Shown: positions 25,165-34,294 of the stretch, in pieces
Layout of the letters: every line of letters begins with the position of its first letter
How positions within the stretch are numbered: position 1 is the first letter of the stretch
Source of the DNA: Actinoallomurus purpureus
Lineage (GTDB): Bacteria; Actinomycetota; Actinomycetes; Streptosporangiales; Streptosporangiaceae
Length of the DNA stretch: 64,000 nt
NCBI RefSeq assembly: GCF_024055795.1
Contig: NZ_JAMXMY010000018.1
Coordinates: forward strand, 157,074-221,073
Direction: 5' to 3'
Translations under genes and position numbers: made by a program
The notes under the pieces: generated by a model
What the model saw: only the letters and a program-made list of their open reading frames with translations
Database searches by the model: none
What the model was told of the DNA's origin: nothing

Positions 25165-27662
25165 GAATCGGATCCCTCCTCGGTCGCGGCGGCCACTGCC
25201 GCCTCGTGCTCCGCGCGCTCCGCGGCCTCCCGCGCCAGGCGCCGCTCCTCACGCTTACGGCGGTCCATCGGGTTCGTGCTGTACGCCGCCGCGGCGTCCG
25301 GTGGCGTCGGGCCGAGCACGACCTGTGCGTGCTGACCCGCCAGGTCGCGGAAGATGCCGCGGGCCCAGCGGGCGGGCCGGTCGCCCTCCGCCGGCAGTGG
25401 GCCGAACTCGCGGATCTCCGCCAGCCGCTGAGGGGTGGGGCGGAGTCCGCACAGCCGTACGGCCGCCTCCGCCTCCTTCCTCTCATTCAGCTTCAGCACC
25501 ATCACGCGGCTGAGGTAGGACTCCAGGTCCTTGGTCACCACGTCGGCGATCCGCTGAGTGAGGAAGACCGGCAGGATGTTGAGGGACCGGCCCTCACGGG
25601 AGATCCGCTGCAGCGACGCGAGCCCCTCCGACTGTGACAGGAACGTCCACGCCTCATCGACGATCAGGACGCCGGCCCGGTTGGCGATGAGGATCTCCAG
25701 TGACGCTCGGATCACCAGGCGTACGGCGGCCAGCGCGATCCGTTCGGAGACCGAGTACTCGCTCGCGGTCTTGCCCTCGGGCAGGCCGAGGTCACGGTCG
25801 AAGTCGACCAGTGTCAGCCGCTGGGTCGTCATGTCGAGTCGCGGCAGCGGTTTGAGCGCGATGCCGAGGGAGAACATGCTGGAGGCCTCCATCTGCTGCT
25901 CGATGAGGCTCCGCAACCGGTCGGCGTCCTCCCCGGGGATGTACTCCAGCGCCTCCCACACGCACCGCGCCCCGTTGAGCGCCCCGCGCTTGAGCCCCGA
26001 ACCGAGCGCCAGCCGTTCCTGCAGCGACAGGCCGTCCCGGAAGTCGTCCAGCGCGGACAGAATGTGCACGTTGGCGATCTCCGCCGCGATGGTCGGCGGT
26101 GCGTACCGGAACGGGTCGAAGGCGCCTGGAGTGTCCTCCAGCGCCGACATGGACACACGCCCGCTCGGCACGCCGAGGCTCTGCGCGTAGTCGACCATGC
26201 CGTACAGCGAGTCGCCGCCCTTCGGGTTGACGAAGATGACCGGAAGGCCGTTCAACGCGGACTGGACGGCGATGGACTGGGCGAAGAACGTCTTTCCGCT
26301 ACCGGGATCACCGAAGATCCCGAACACCGGCGGCAGGTTCTTCAGCGGGGCGCCGAGCGGGTCGATGAAGAACGGCGTCCCGTCCGGGTCGATGACGCCG
26401 CCGAAGACCCCGGAGTCATCCCCAAGCTGGGAGAACGACTGCAGACCGGCGTGCGAGACCATCGGCACGTTGACGTCCTGCAGGAACGGATTGACCCGTA
26501 CGGAGGAGCACGGCAGCGTCTCCTCCAGCGCCTGGATCTGCCGGTGCTCCAGGGCCTTCATCTGGATCCCGTAGCTCTGGCCGAGGAAGTCCAGATAGGT
26601 CTCGGTCTCGTCGGTGACCTCACGCGCCATGACAAAGCTGCAGTTCGCCAGCATCGGCTGGTTGGAGCCCGCCAGGTAGTCCTCGATCTCCTTGGCCTGC
26701 TGGAAGGTCTCGGAGAGCTCCACCTTTTCGAGGTCCTGGGTCTTCTGCTCCTCCTCCATGTTGGCGATGATCCGGCGCTGCGCCCGGCGGGCCCGCGCTC
26801 GCGTCAGGTTCGCGGGTTCGAGCTCGGCGCGGATCGAGATGACGTGGGGGGCGTCGCCGGGATGACTGATCGTGTCCATCGCCCACTGGGCGTACGGCGA
26901 CGGCATCACCGGCTGGTCGAAGCGCATGATGGCGGCCATCTCCAGCTCACCGACGCCGTTCACGGCCAGACGGGTGGGCAACTCCTCGATCACCACGTCC
27001 GGGCCGTGGCCGAGGTTGTACCAGGATTCCAGCTGGTCCAGCTCCAGCCGGGTCGGCACCTCCGCGTCACCGCGATCGAAGATCGCGGTGACGAGCTCGA
27101 TGTCCTTCTGGTACGAGTCCAGCTTCGGCACGTCCTCGTTGATGGTCTCCTTGACGAGCTCCGTCATGTTCTTCAGCATCGATCCGCGGCTTGCGGTCTT
27201 GGTCGCCTTGTCCAGCAGCGACGAGCGGAGCTGCACGCCGACGAAGAGGACGCGCTTGGGCGCCAGGAAACCGAAGGCGCCGGCCTGGTAGTCGCGCAGC
27301 TCGTCGGTGTTCTCCTTCGGCGGGAGCACGAGGTCGTCCCAGCTGATCGAGACCAGGTGAACGTTCCGGTTGCTGGACAGGGTCGCCAGGCCGCCGATGG
27401 GCTGCCGCGAGGTCCCGCCCAGATCACCGAGGAGCTGGGCGAGCGGTGATGCCATCGCCAACTGCTGTTCCGGGTCCTCCCACTTCATCGGCGACAACCG
27501 CACGGTCCGGTACATCCAGACCTCGCCGTTGTAGCCGATGTAGGTGCCGTCAGTGGTCCGCCACGCGTACGGGGTCGTCCACATCGTGGCGGTATCGGCA
27601 TCGGACCGGCCGGCCCGGCTGGTCCCGGTGAGTCGTTTGAACGTAGCTCTAAGGCTGGCCAT
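25149..27662 (-). CDS. VirB4-like T4SS ATPase
   Basis: The 837-residue protein contains a divergent N-terminal domain (1-430) and a C-terminal P-loop domain. Walker A is GDPGSGKT (residues 451-458, Lys457) and Walker B is GVLIVDEAWTF. It also has the VirB4 feature FVNPKGGDS and the typical ISREGRSLNILPVFLTQRI segment. VirB4 is the universal energiser of T4SS and is required for pilus or channel assembly. Size matches the family (about 800). It precedes the VirB6-like gene and is transcribed divergently from the TadZ-like gene, with 150 bp between starts. Confidence 0.92.
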   Translation of the reverse strand: MASLRATFKRLTGTSRAGRSDADTATMWTTPYAWRTTDGTYIGYNGEVWMYRTVRLSPMKWEDPEQQLAMASPLAQLLGDLGGTSRQPIGGLATLSSNRNVHLVSISWDDLVLPPKENTDELRDYQAGAFGFLAPKRVLFVGVQLRSSLLDKATKTASRGSMLKNMTELVKETINEDVPKLDSYQKDIELVTAIFDRGDAEVPTRLELDQLESWYNLGHGPDVVIEELPTRLAVNGVGELEMAAIMRFDQPVMPSPYAQWAMDTISHPGDAPHVISIRAELEPANLTRARARRAQRRIIANMEEEQKTQDLEKVELSETFQQAKEIEDYLAGSNQPMLANCSFVMAREVTDETETYLDFLGQSYGIQMKALEHRQIQALEETLPCSSVRVNPFLQDVNVPMVSHAGLQSFSQLGDDSGVFGGVIDPDGTPFFIDPLGAPLKNLPPVFGIFGDPGSGKTFFAQSIAVQSALNGLPVIFVNPKGGDSLYGMVDYAQSLGVPSGRVSMSALEDTPGAFDPFRYAPPTIAAEIANVHILSALDDFRDGLSLQERLALGSGLKRGALNGARCVWEALEYIPGEDADRLRSLIEQQMEASSMFSLGIALKPLPRLDMTTQRLTLVDFDRDLGLPEGKTASEYSVSERIALAAVRLVIRASLEILIANRAGVLIVDEAWTFLSQSEGLASLQRISREGRSLNILPVFLTQRIADVVTKDLESYLSRVMVLKLNERKEAEAAVRLCGLRPTPQRLAEIREFGPLPAEGDRPARWARGIFRDLAGQHAQVVLGPTPPDAAAAYSTNPMDRRKREERRLAREAAERAEHEAAVAAATEEGSDSWHVG

Positions 27663-27812
27663 GCGGGGTCATCTCCCGGATTGTGTGGAGCTCTCTGGCA
27701 GACAGTCCGGCAACTACCACTGGCGGCAGCCGCCGGAATCCGCACAGTCGGACTCATAGGGCCGACGTTCGATCGCCTGGCCGATGATCAGAGCAGCACT
27801 GAGGACACTGTG

Positions 27813-29711
27813 ATGGCTACCGCACCGACCCTCGTCGTGGCGGGGGACACGGGCATCGGGCGGAAGCTGCGGGAGACCCGGAAGTTCCCTGCGGTGTACG
27901 ACGTCGCCTCGGCGAAGGAACTTCGCCACCTCTCCAGGAGAGGAGAGGTCCCCGCCCCGGCGGCGTTCATGTTCGCACCCGGCTTCATCGAGGACATCGC
28001 GAGTGCGGGCGTGGGCGTCCTGGCCAACAGCCTCGCGAGCAACGGGTTCACCGTGCTCGTCCACAGCTATTTCGCGGAACGCGGTGAGTCCTTCAACTCC
28101 GAGGTGCAGGTCACCGATCGCGAGCTGAGGATGTCGCAACTGCTGGCGGCACTCGGCGTGGTGGACGCCGAGCCGGAATCGGAGCCGGCACCGCGTCCTC
28201 GGCGGGAACCGACGCACCAGCCCGAGCCCGCGGGGGCCGCGCGACAGGCCACTCCGCCGGCGCCGCGGACGCCGGGTCCCACGCCATCTCCCCAGCCGTC
28301 CACCCAGTCCCAGGTGTGGCCTCCGCAGCCGCAGCCGCAGCCGCAGCCGCAGCCGCAGCCGCAGCCGCAGGCGGAGTGGACCTCACCGGTGGCGGCGCCG
28401 CCTCATTGGGGTCCGTCCCCCCAGGCGGCTCCAGCCGCGCAGGGGGTGCAGCCGGCTCCGTCCGGGGCACCCCGGCCCGTCTCACCGCAGGCCGTCGGGG
28501 CTGCACCGCCCCGGGCCGTCCCGCCGCAGGCGGCCCCCGGGGGCCCACCTCAGGCCGTCCCGCCACACGCGGCCCCGGGGCACCCACCTCAGGCCGTCTG
28601 GCCGCAGGCGGCCCCAGGGGGCCCGCCCCAGGCCGTCCCGCCACACGCGGCCCCGGGGCACGCGGCCCCGGGGCACCCACCTCAGGCCGTCTGGCCGCAG
28701 GCGGCCCCAGGGCACCCACCTCAGGTCGTCCAGGCCCAACCGGCGCCGACCGGCCCACCCCAGGGCGTTTCCGCTCCGACCTCGAACGGCTGGATCCGCC
28801 CGCAGACAGCGACCGGGGACCCGTCGGCGGCGACCGCGCCCACTGTCGCCAAGCGTGGCCGCGTCGTCGCGGTCGCCTCCGCGAAGGGCGGTGTGGGCAA
28901 GACCAGCGTGACCGTCAACCTGGCGATCCACGCGGCGAGGATCCTCCAGTCCGCGGGCCGGGCCGAGTCAGTGGTGCTGGTGGACACCAATTTCCAGCAG
29001 GCGGACGTCGCACGTTATCTGAACGTCAAGTCACCGACGATCATCGACCTTCTCCGATCACCCGGCGGCATATCGGCCGAAACCATACGAAACCATCTCG
29101 CCCATGTCCCGGAGGCCGGCCTCTATGCCCTGCTCGGCCCTCCCGAGGCCATCAACGCCGATCCTTCGTTGGTGAACTCATTGCCGTATCACCGGATCCT
29201 CGCGGTGCTGCGCAAGGCGTTCGACTTCGTGTTCATCGACACGCCGGTCGCCGAGCTCTACCACACGACCTTTTCCGACCTGATCCTTCCAGAGGCCGAC
29301 GCGATCCTCGTTCCGGTCGAGCCCAGCCGGGTGACGCTGGAGGCCGCCCACTCCTGGCTCAAGGCGGTCACCATGCCGCGGCACTCCCGCGGAGGCGGAG
29401 TCGCCCCGGAGAAGTTGTCGCTGCTCCTCAACCGGGCCCGGGTCGACGTGGACTGCAGCCCGGAGGACGTCATGGATCTGTTGCCGGGCTGGCGATTTGT
29501 CGGAATGATCCCGGAAGATCACGAATGGATGCGAGCAGCGAACAATTATCAACCGATCGCGCTGCGCGCGGACCCGGAACTGGACGCCACCTTCCGCAGC
29601 ATCCTGCAGGTCCTCACCGAGGACCCGGTCTTCGGTGAGGCGCCGATCGGATCGTCGGCGAACACTGTGGCGGGCCTGTTCAAGAGGATCCTCGGCCTGA
29701 GCTTCAAATGA
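27813..29711 (+). CDS. TadZ/CpaE-like (ParA/MinD-type) ATPase with repeat linker
   Basis: The 632-residue protein has three parts. Residues 1-110 look like a receiver-like domain (VVAGDTGIGRKLRE, VYDVASAKELRHLS) as found in TadZ/CpaE. Residues about 120-340 are a Pro/Gln/Ala-rich linker with exact repeats. Residues about 350-632 are a ParA/MinD ATPase with the deviant Walker A KGGVGKT (358-364; signature Lys358, Lys363), a switch segment (VLVDTNFQQADVARYL) and FVFIDTPVAELYH. TadZ localises secretion machines, and ParA partitions DNA. The domain order and the adjacent CpaF-like gene favour the TadZ type. ATG 27813 has GAGGAC upstream. Confidence 0.82.
   Translation: MATAPTLVVAGDTGIGRKLRETRKFPAVYDVASAKELRHLSRRGEVPAPAAFMFAPGFIEDIASAGVGVLANSLASNGFTVLVHSYFAERGESFNSEVQVTDRELRMSQLLAALGVVDAEPESEPAPRPRREPTHQPEPAGAARQATPPAPRTPGPTPSPQPSTQSQVWPPQPQPQPQPQPQPQPQAEWTSPVAAPPHWGPSPQAAPAAQGVQPAPSGAPRPVSPQAVGAAPPRAVPPQAAPGGPPQAVPPHAAPGHPPQAVWPQAAPGGPPQAVPPHAAPGHAAPGHPPQAVWPQAAPGHPPQVVQAQPAPTGPPQGVSAPTSNGWIRPQTATGDPSAATAPTVAKRGRVVAVASAKGGVGKTSVTVNLAIHAARILQSAGRAESVVLVDTNFQQADVARYLNVKSPTIIDLLRSPGGISAETIRNHLAHVPEAGLYALLGPPEAINADPSLVNSLPYHRILAVLRKAFDFVFIDTPVAELYHTTFSDLILPEADAILVPVEPSRVTLEAAHSWLKAVTMPRHSRGGGVAPEKLSLLLNRARVDVDCSPEDVMDLLPGWRFVGMIPEDHEWMRAANNYQPIALRADPELDATFRSILQVLTEDPVFGEAPIGSSANTVAGLFKRILGLSFK
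28323..28370 (+). repeat. 6-bp tandem repeat CCGCAG, 8 copies
   Basis: It encodes a Pro-Gln dipeptide run in the linker of the TadZ-like protein. Any slippage here changes length in whole codon pairs and keeps the frame. Confidence 0.9.
28506..28769 (+). repeat. 39-bp imperfect tandem repeat in the linker
   Basis: About six copies of a 13-residue unit of the type PPQAVPPQAAPGG/H are present, one with a short internal duplication of AAPGH. The encoded linker is flexible and lacks charge. Confidence 0.85.
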
Positions 29712-29759
29712 TCAGTTAGCGCTGGACGGCGCACTCCACCTGGAAGGACCCCGCCAACC

Positions 29760-31277
29760 ATGGCCGCTTCACAAGACGACGCCCGCGGAATCGACTTCTG
29801 GGCCAGCCTGGGCATCGATGGGGACGACTCCGACCCGCGGGACGCAAAGGGATCGCGAGGCAAGTCCAAGACGCGCAAGGAGGCCGCTTCTGCTCAGCGG
29901 GTCGCATCGGCGGGCGATGCGGCGGCCGAGGCGGCGCCCGCGCAGGGCGCGATCGCCGAACGGTCCTCTTCGGTGAGGCAGAAGAGGCCCAGGCGGAAGG
30001 CTCCCACCAAGCAGATCGTGATCGATCCGGAGGCCACGGTACGGGAGGGCCAGGAGGAATGGGCCGCGATGTTCGAGGCCTGGAACCCGTCGGGTCAGGA
30101 TGCCTCTTCCGAGCGGGCCACCGTCAAGGCCGTGCCGCCCGCCGCAACGGCCGGGACGGCACGCCAGGAAGCCCCGGTAGCCCCGGTAGCCCCGAACCCA
30201 CCAGCGCCCATGGGACCGCCTGCGCGGGGGACCTCGAAAAAGCCCGCGCCAGAGCAAGCGCCTGAAACCCGCGCAACGCCGATCACGCCGCAGCGTGGTT
30301 CGCACCAAGTGGAACCGGCGCCAGAGCACCGGCGAGCCGACGCGGCGCCGAAGAAATCGGCGTCGAATCTGGTTGCAGCGCCGGAACCGAAGGCACCGTC
30401 CGCATCGACGCAGGACCCACAGCCGGCAGCCCGGCCGAGTTCCGCCCCGCAGATGCACCGCAGCCCCCAAAGCCATGAGGAGACGCCCACACCGGTCAGG
30501 TACGAGTCACAGACGTCGGCGCTGGCGCCACAGACGTTTCCGCGAACCGAATCGCGCCGTCCGACGCAGCAGGCCGAGTACCCACCCGGCGTGCCGCAGT
30601 ACTCCATGGTGACGCATGCTCACGAGCCGGCGCCCCAGATGGGAGCCCTGCTGGGCGCCCTGCTGAACGGCTGGCGGGACCTCGCCGAACTGTGGCGCGA
30701 CGAGCGCGTCCACGAGGTGCACATCCGTGGCACCAAGGTGATGATCGTTGGCACGCTCGGTGTCTACTCGATGCCCGATCTCGGCAACCTGGGCGATGCC
30801 CACGAAGCCGTCCAGGCGATGGCACAGGCGGGGGCCCGGGTCAGCCGCGTCGGTGACTCGATCGTGGCGTCCCGGCGGCATCAAGTGGGCCCCGACCCGG
30901 CCTCGCTCGTCACGGCCGGCGTCCTCAGCGAAGAGCAGGTCTCCTGCGTCCGGACTGCGCTCGAGCAGATGCAGGCGGTGACCCTGACAGGTCCGGCCGC
31001 ACCGGTCGTGATGCGCTCGCTCGCCTCACTGGTACCGACGGGCAGCCGCGTCTTCGAAGGGCCGTACGGGGTGCTGCCGGTCGGGTGCGTCACCACGGCG
31101 AGCCCGCTGGACGCCGATTACGTGATCGGGGTTCGCCCGGGTGCGCTGGTCGAGAACATGGCCGTGGCGGGCCAGATCGGCGCCCTGATCGCCAACCCCG
31201 AGACGCGGTTCACACCGAAGGTGGAACTGCGCGTGTCCGGACGGTCCGCTGCGCTGGGAAAGGTGACGGCCCCCTGA
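29760..31277 (+). CDS. CpaF/VirB11-like protein with destroyed P-loop
   Basis: The 505-residue protein has a disordered, Pro/Ala-rich first half (1-290). The folded half starts like the N-terminal domain of CpaF/TadA secretion ATPases (AELWRDERVHEVHIRGTKVM). It continues with the stretch TLTGPAAPVVMRSLASLVPTGSR at about 408-430. This lines up with the CpaF pattern G-x4-GKT-L-x-L-x2-LVP-x-G-x-R, but the G-K-T/S is replaced by P415, V416 and V417, so ATP binding should be lost. Walker B is likewise replaced. It lies directly after the TadZ-like gene, as CpaF follows CpaE in Tad loci. I read it as a pseudo-ATPase; the alignment is by eye. Confidence 0.55.
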   Translation: MAASQDDARGIDFWASLGIDGDDSDPRDAKGSRGKSKTRKEAASAQRVASAGDAAAEAAPAQGAIAERSSSVRQKRPRRKAPTKQIVIDPEATVREGQEEWAAMFEAWNPSGQDASSERATVKAVPPAATAGTARQEAPVAPVAPNPPAPMGPPARGTSKKPAPEQAPETRATPITPQRGSHQVEPAPEHRRADAAPKKSASNLVAAPEPKAPSASTQDPQPAARPSSAPQMHRSPQSHEETPTPVRYESQTSALAPQTFPRTESRRPTQQAEYPPGVPQYSMVTHAHEPAPQMGALLGALLNGWRDLAELWRDERVHEVHIRGTKVMIVGTLGVYSMPDLGNLGDAHEAVQAMAQAGARVSRVGDSIVASRRHQVGPDPASLVTAGVLSEEQVSCVRTALEQMQAVTLTGPAAPVVMRSLASLVPTGSRVFEGPYGVLPVGCVTTASPLDADYVIGVRPGALVENMAVAGQIGALIANPETRFTPKVELRVSGRSAALGKVTAP

Positions 31278-31302
31278 TCGTCTGCAGCGCCGATGCCGGG
31301 CC

Positions 31303-31764
31303 TCACGGCACCCGCTCGAAGACTTCGAGATGCCGGGCAGGTGCCACCGCCTCGACCAGCGGGGCCGTGAGGCCGCTCAATGGAGTCCGGTGCGCCGTCG
31401 CAGGCAGCTGAGGGTGTGTGACGACCCGCTGCGGACCGGCAGGCCCATGCAGTTCGAATCCACGCAGCGAATCCGCCCAGAGGGTGCCCTCTGACGTCTT
31501 CGCCACGGGGACCGGCCGGTCACCGGGGGCCACGGCGAGGGTGCCCAGCGTCCAACCGGTCCGTAGGGTGGCGTCCGAGAAGGCGACGACCTGGTCGATA
31601 TCACGCCGCAGCCGTCGCAGGCCGGCGCCGCTGAAGGACACCGGCAGAGCGCCTAACCTGACGGCACCGCGGCAGTCCAGCCGATCGGCGATCTCGACCA
31701 CCCGGTCCAGCACGCTGCGATGCAGGAGACCCGTCTGCTCTCCGTCCACGACGAGCACCACCAT
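31303..31764 (-). CDS. Hypothetical 153-residue protein
   Basis: The soluble protein begins MVVLVVDGEQTGLLHRSVLD and contains a hydrophobic-alternating core with no clear motif. It follows the zinc-finger protein gene with a 69-bp gap and in the same reading frame. It lacks a clear Shine-Dalgarno. Its end is 25 bp from the convergent CpaF-like gene. Function is unknown. Confidence 0.5.
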   Translation of the reverse strand: MVVLVVDGEQTGLLHRSVLDRVVEIADRLDCRGAVRLGALPVSFSGAGLRRLRRDIDQVVAFSDATLRTGWTLGTLAVAPGDRPVPVAKTSEGTLWADSLRGFELHGPAGPQRVVTHPQLPATAHRTPLSGLTAPLVEAVAPARHLEVFERVP

Positions 31765-31833
31765 GCTCAGCAGCCGCTGCGACCCGATGATCGATTCCCC
31801 CGTTCGGCCGGAAGGCTCTCGGCGAAGATCCGC

Positions 31834-32835
31834 TCAGGCCGCGCACATATTGATCACACGGTCGGAGTTCAGGATGAAGTTTGCGGCCTCATCCGGAGTG
31901 ATGTCCAGCGCGTCGACGGCCAGCCGGACCGGGCCTACCTTCTCGGGGTCGCAGTGGTGACAACGGGTCCGGTTGTCCCCGAACACCTTCATCGACGGGT
32001 TCTCACCGCCGTTCCGGTGCCTGCGCGGGCGGGGGCAGCGCCACAGGCTCCGCTCGTCGGGCGAGGAGCCGAGCCGCTGGAGGAGCTCCCGGATGTCGAC
32101 CGCGTTGGCTTCGGCGAGCCGCCTGTTCCGTGCCGAGACAGGGACCGGAGGCACCACCTCGGCCCCCTTCCGTGCCGCCCGGAACTCCTGCCGATACCGT
32201 GCCGCCTCCCGGCGGACCGTCTCCAGGTCGACCCCTTGATTCGGGTCCTCCTTCGAGACGGGGACCGGTTCGGTGCCGGTGGACAGGTAGGGGAACCGGT
32301 CGTCCGCCCGCCGTCGCAACGCCGAGACGAGCACGAACATCGCCAACGCGTCCCTGGCCGAGTCCGGTGGCACCATCCGGAGGCGTGCGGCGTACCGGAT
32401 CACCGACGCGGCTTCGGGGCTGACCAGCCCGTGCTCGCCAGGGCCGAGCTGCACGGTGAGGACTCCCTCCGCCGTCGGACCGCCGACCTGGGCCCATACG
32501 AGGAACTCCGAAGGCTTGCCGGCATCGACGAAGGCCTCTCCGCGGTCCAGCCGGGAGAACTCCAGGACGGTCCCGTCGGCGTAGACGTCGATCCGCCGCC
32601 CGGCGAATCCGCACAGCGCGGCGTACGGAACGAGGCCGCTGATGCCTTCGGGCGCGAGGAAGATGACCCGGGCTCGGAAGTCGGCCGGCGTCAGCCCACT
32701 GGCTCGCAGCCCGTCGATGACGGACGAGATGGTGTCACCATCGCCCGGAACGAGGTCCACCGTCTTGGCGACGTCGGGGACCGGCGGCGAACCGGTGGTG
32801 CGGATGGCGAGCACATAGTCGGTCAGCTTGTTCAT
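31834..32835 (-). CDS. Protein with DnaG-type CHC2 zinc finger at the C-terminus
   Basis: In the 333-residue protein, residues 1-245 show no family I know. Near the C-terminus the sequence LWRCPRPRRHRNGGENPSMKV followed by RCHHCD gives four ligands Cys267, His273, Cys292, Cys295 and the central ENPSMKVF. This matches the primase zinc-binding domain (CPFH-x-E-x-T-PSF and CFGC), with five rather than two residues between the first Cys and His. The final DALDITPDEAANFIL resembles the helix that follows in DnaG. No Toprim/primase catalytic domain is present. A nucleic-acid-binding accessory role is inferred. Confidence 0.65.
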   Translation of the reverse strand: MNKLTDYVLAIRTTGSPPVPDVAKTVDLVPGDGDTISSVIDGLRASGLTPADFRARVIFLAPEGISGLVPYAALCGFAGRRIDVYADGTVLEFSRLDRGEAFVDAGKPSEFLVWAQVGGPTAEGVLTVQLGPGEHGLVSPEAASVIRYAARLRMVPPDSARDALAMFVLVSALRRRADDRFPYLSTGTEPVPVSKEDPNQGVDLETVRREAARYRQEFRAARKGAEVVPPVPVSARNRRLAEANAVDIRELLQRLGSSPDERSLWRCPRPRRHRNGGENPSMKVFGDNRTRCHHCDPEKVGPVRLAVDALDITPDEAANFILNSDRVINMCAA

Positions 32836-33067
32836 GGATCTCCTTTGCGGTCACCCCCGATGGCACACGCCTGACTGTCCCGGACGGCAAGCGACCCGCA
32901 TGTCTCCATTCAATACTTGCCGAGCGGGCGTTTTCCCAGACGGTCCGAACAGGAAGCTGAGCACCGGCTTGAGCGGCCGGTGCCGCGCCTGGCCATGTCC
33001 GGCCGGGCGTTCGACATTACCGCCGACCGGCCCACCGGTCGGCGGCAGGATACGGAAGCGGGGCACG

Positions 33068-34222
33068 GTGGCTCCTACCACGCATGTTAAGGAAGAGCTC
33101 TACGTCCGACGCCTCTTCAACAACGACGTCCCGGTGTTCGTGGACGCCACGCGGTATGTCAAGCAGGACCTCCCCTACCCGCTCAGCGCGAAGAAGTCCC
33201 TGAAGGCGACCTGCGGCGTCCGGACCGATCACGAGGTGGTCGCGTTCAGTCTGCGGAGCTACACCAGCAGGCAAGCGGAGCGGGAGGTCGAGAACGTCGA
33301 GGCCGAGGTCGGTGGGAAGGTGGTGTCCCAGAACCTCCTCCACCTCCGGATGCCCCGAAAGACGTTGCACGGTCTGAACGAGACCGCATCCGAGCTATCG
33401 GCCGTCCTGGGCGACGAGGTGATCGCCGAGCTCGGTGAGACGATGTACGTCCTCAAGCTCACCCGCGCCGACGGTGAGGGGGAACTGAAGCTCGTCGGCA
33501 GGTTGGACCGGACCGAGACCGGATATGTCAGGTCCGAGATCGACGAGGCCGACGTCGAGTTCGAGTTGCCGATCAGTGGCGTCCGCCTCCGTATCTTCTT
33601 GCGCTCCCCGATCCGGGATCGCATCCTCGCCTACAGCTTCGGCGGCTACCTCACCCGCAAGCCGGGTGAGGTCGAGACCGTGACCCGCGCGACGGCGCTG
33701 ACCCTGAACAGCGTCCTCGGCCTCTCGACCTTCCGGCTGCTGTCCGGGCTGGTCAACATCGACGTCCCGGCTCTGTCGCCGGAGGCCGGACGGCAGCGGA
33801 AGCCCTCCGAGCGGATCACCTTCGACGTTCCGGTGATGCTCTTCACCGAGGACAACGTGCCGGCGGCCCGTGGACACATCACTGCGGAGATCGATCTGGG
33901 GAGCATCGATCCGGTCACGGGCGGGCTGCAGATCACGGTGAGTGAAGACGACCGGCTCGAATGGAACCCGGCGGTGGCCGGCCTCGTGGGGTTCCAGGCC
34001 TACGAGCAGGTGTTCGCAGAGACGGTCGCCTCCGTGGTCCACGCGGCTCTCGGCGCCGACAAGGTCCGCGATATCGCCTACGACATCATGCTGTCGGAGC
34101 TCAAGCCCGAGGCCGTGGCCGATATCCGGACGGCCACCAGCGGCTTTCCCGGACTGGCCGCCAACCCCGTGCAGGCCGAGGTCCGGTCGGCGCAGCCGGC
34201 GCCCGGCGTTCCGGCGGCCTGA
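33068..34222 (+). CDS. Hypothetical 384-residue protein
   Basis: The protein is a soluble, acidic, alpha/beta-looking sequence without signal peptide or TM segment. It contains two similar-looking beta-rich halves (LRMPRKTLHGLNE, VEFELPISGVRLRIFLRSPIRD, ITFDVPVMLFTEDN). The GTG start at 33068 has a weak GGAAG 10 bases before it. No motif is recognised. A terminator shared with the convergent tail-anchored gene follows. Confidence 0.6.
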   Translation: MAPTTHVKEELYVRRLFNNDVPVFVDATRYVKQDLPYPLSAKKSLKATCGVRTDHEVVAFSLRSYTSRQAEREVENVEAEVGGKVVSQNLLHLRMPRKTLHGLNETASELSAVLGDEVIAELGETMYVLKLTRADGEGELKLVGRLDRTETGYVRSEIDEADVEFELPISGVRLRIFLRSPIRDRILAYSFGGYLTRKPGEVETVTRATALTLNSVLGLSTFRLLSGLVNIDVPALSPEAGRQRKPSERITFDVPVMLFTEDNVPAARGHITAEIDLGSIDPVTGGLQITVSEDDRLEWNPAVAGLVGFQAYEQVFAETVASVVHAALGADKVRDIAYDIMLSELKPEAVADIRTATSGFPGLAANPVQAEVRSAQPAPGVPAA

Positions 34223-34230
34223 CCGCGGCA

Positions 34231-34273
34231 GGGTGTGGTTCCCGGGTCTGACTCAGGTCCGGGATCCACACCC
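34231..34273. terminator. Bidirectional hairpin between convergent genes
   Basis: The arms GGGTGTGGTTCCCGG and CCGGGATCCACACCC (one mismatch) are separated by 13 bases. The position is 9 bp after one gene and 22 bp before the end of the convergent gene. Confidence 0.8.
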
Positions 34274-34294
34274 GGTACGGGGCGTAACGCCGCC

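Noticed and set aside
27813..29711. Plasmid partition ParA with an origin nearby
   Set aside because: There is no ParB gene or parS-like repeats beside it; the receiver-like N-terminus and CpaF-like neighbour fit TadZ better.
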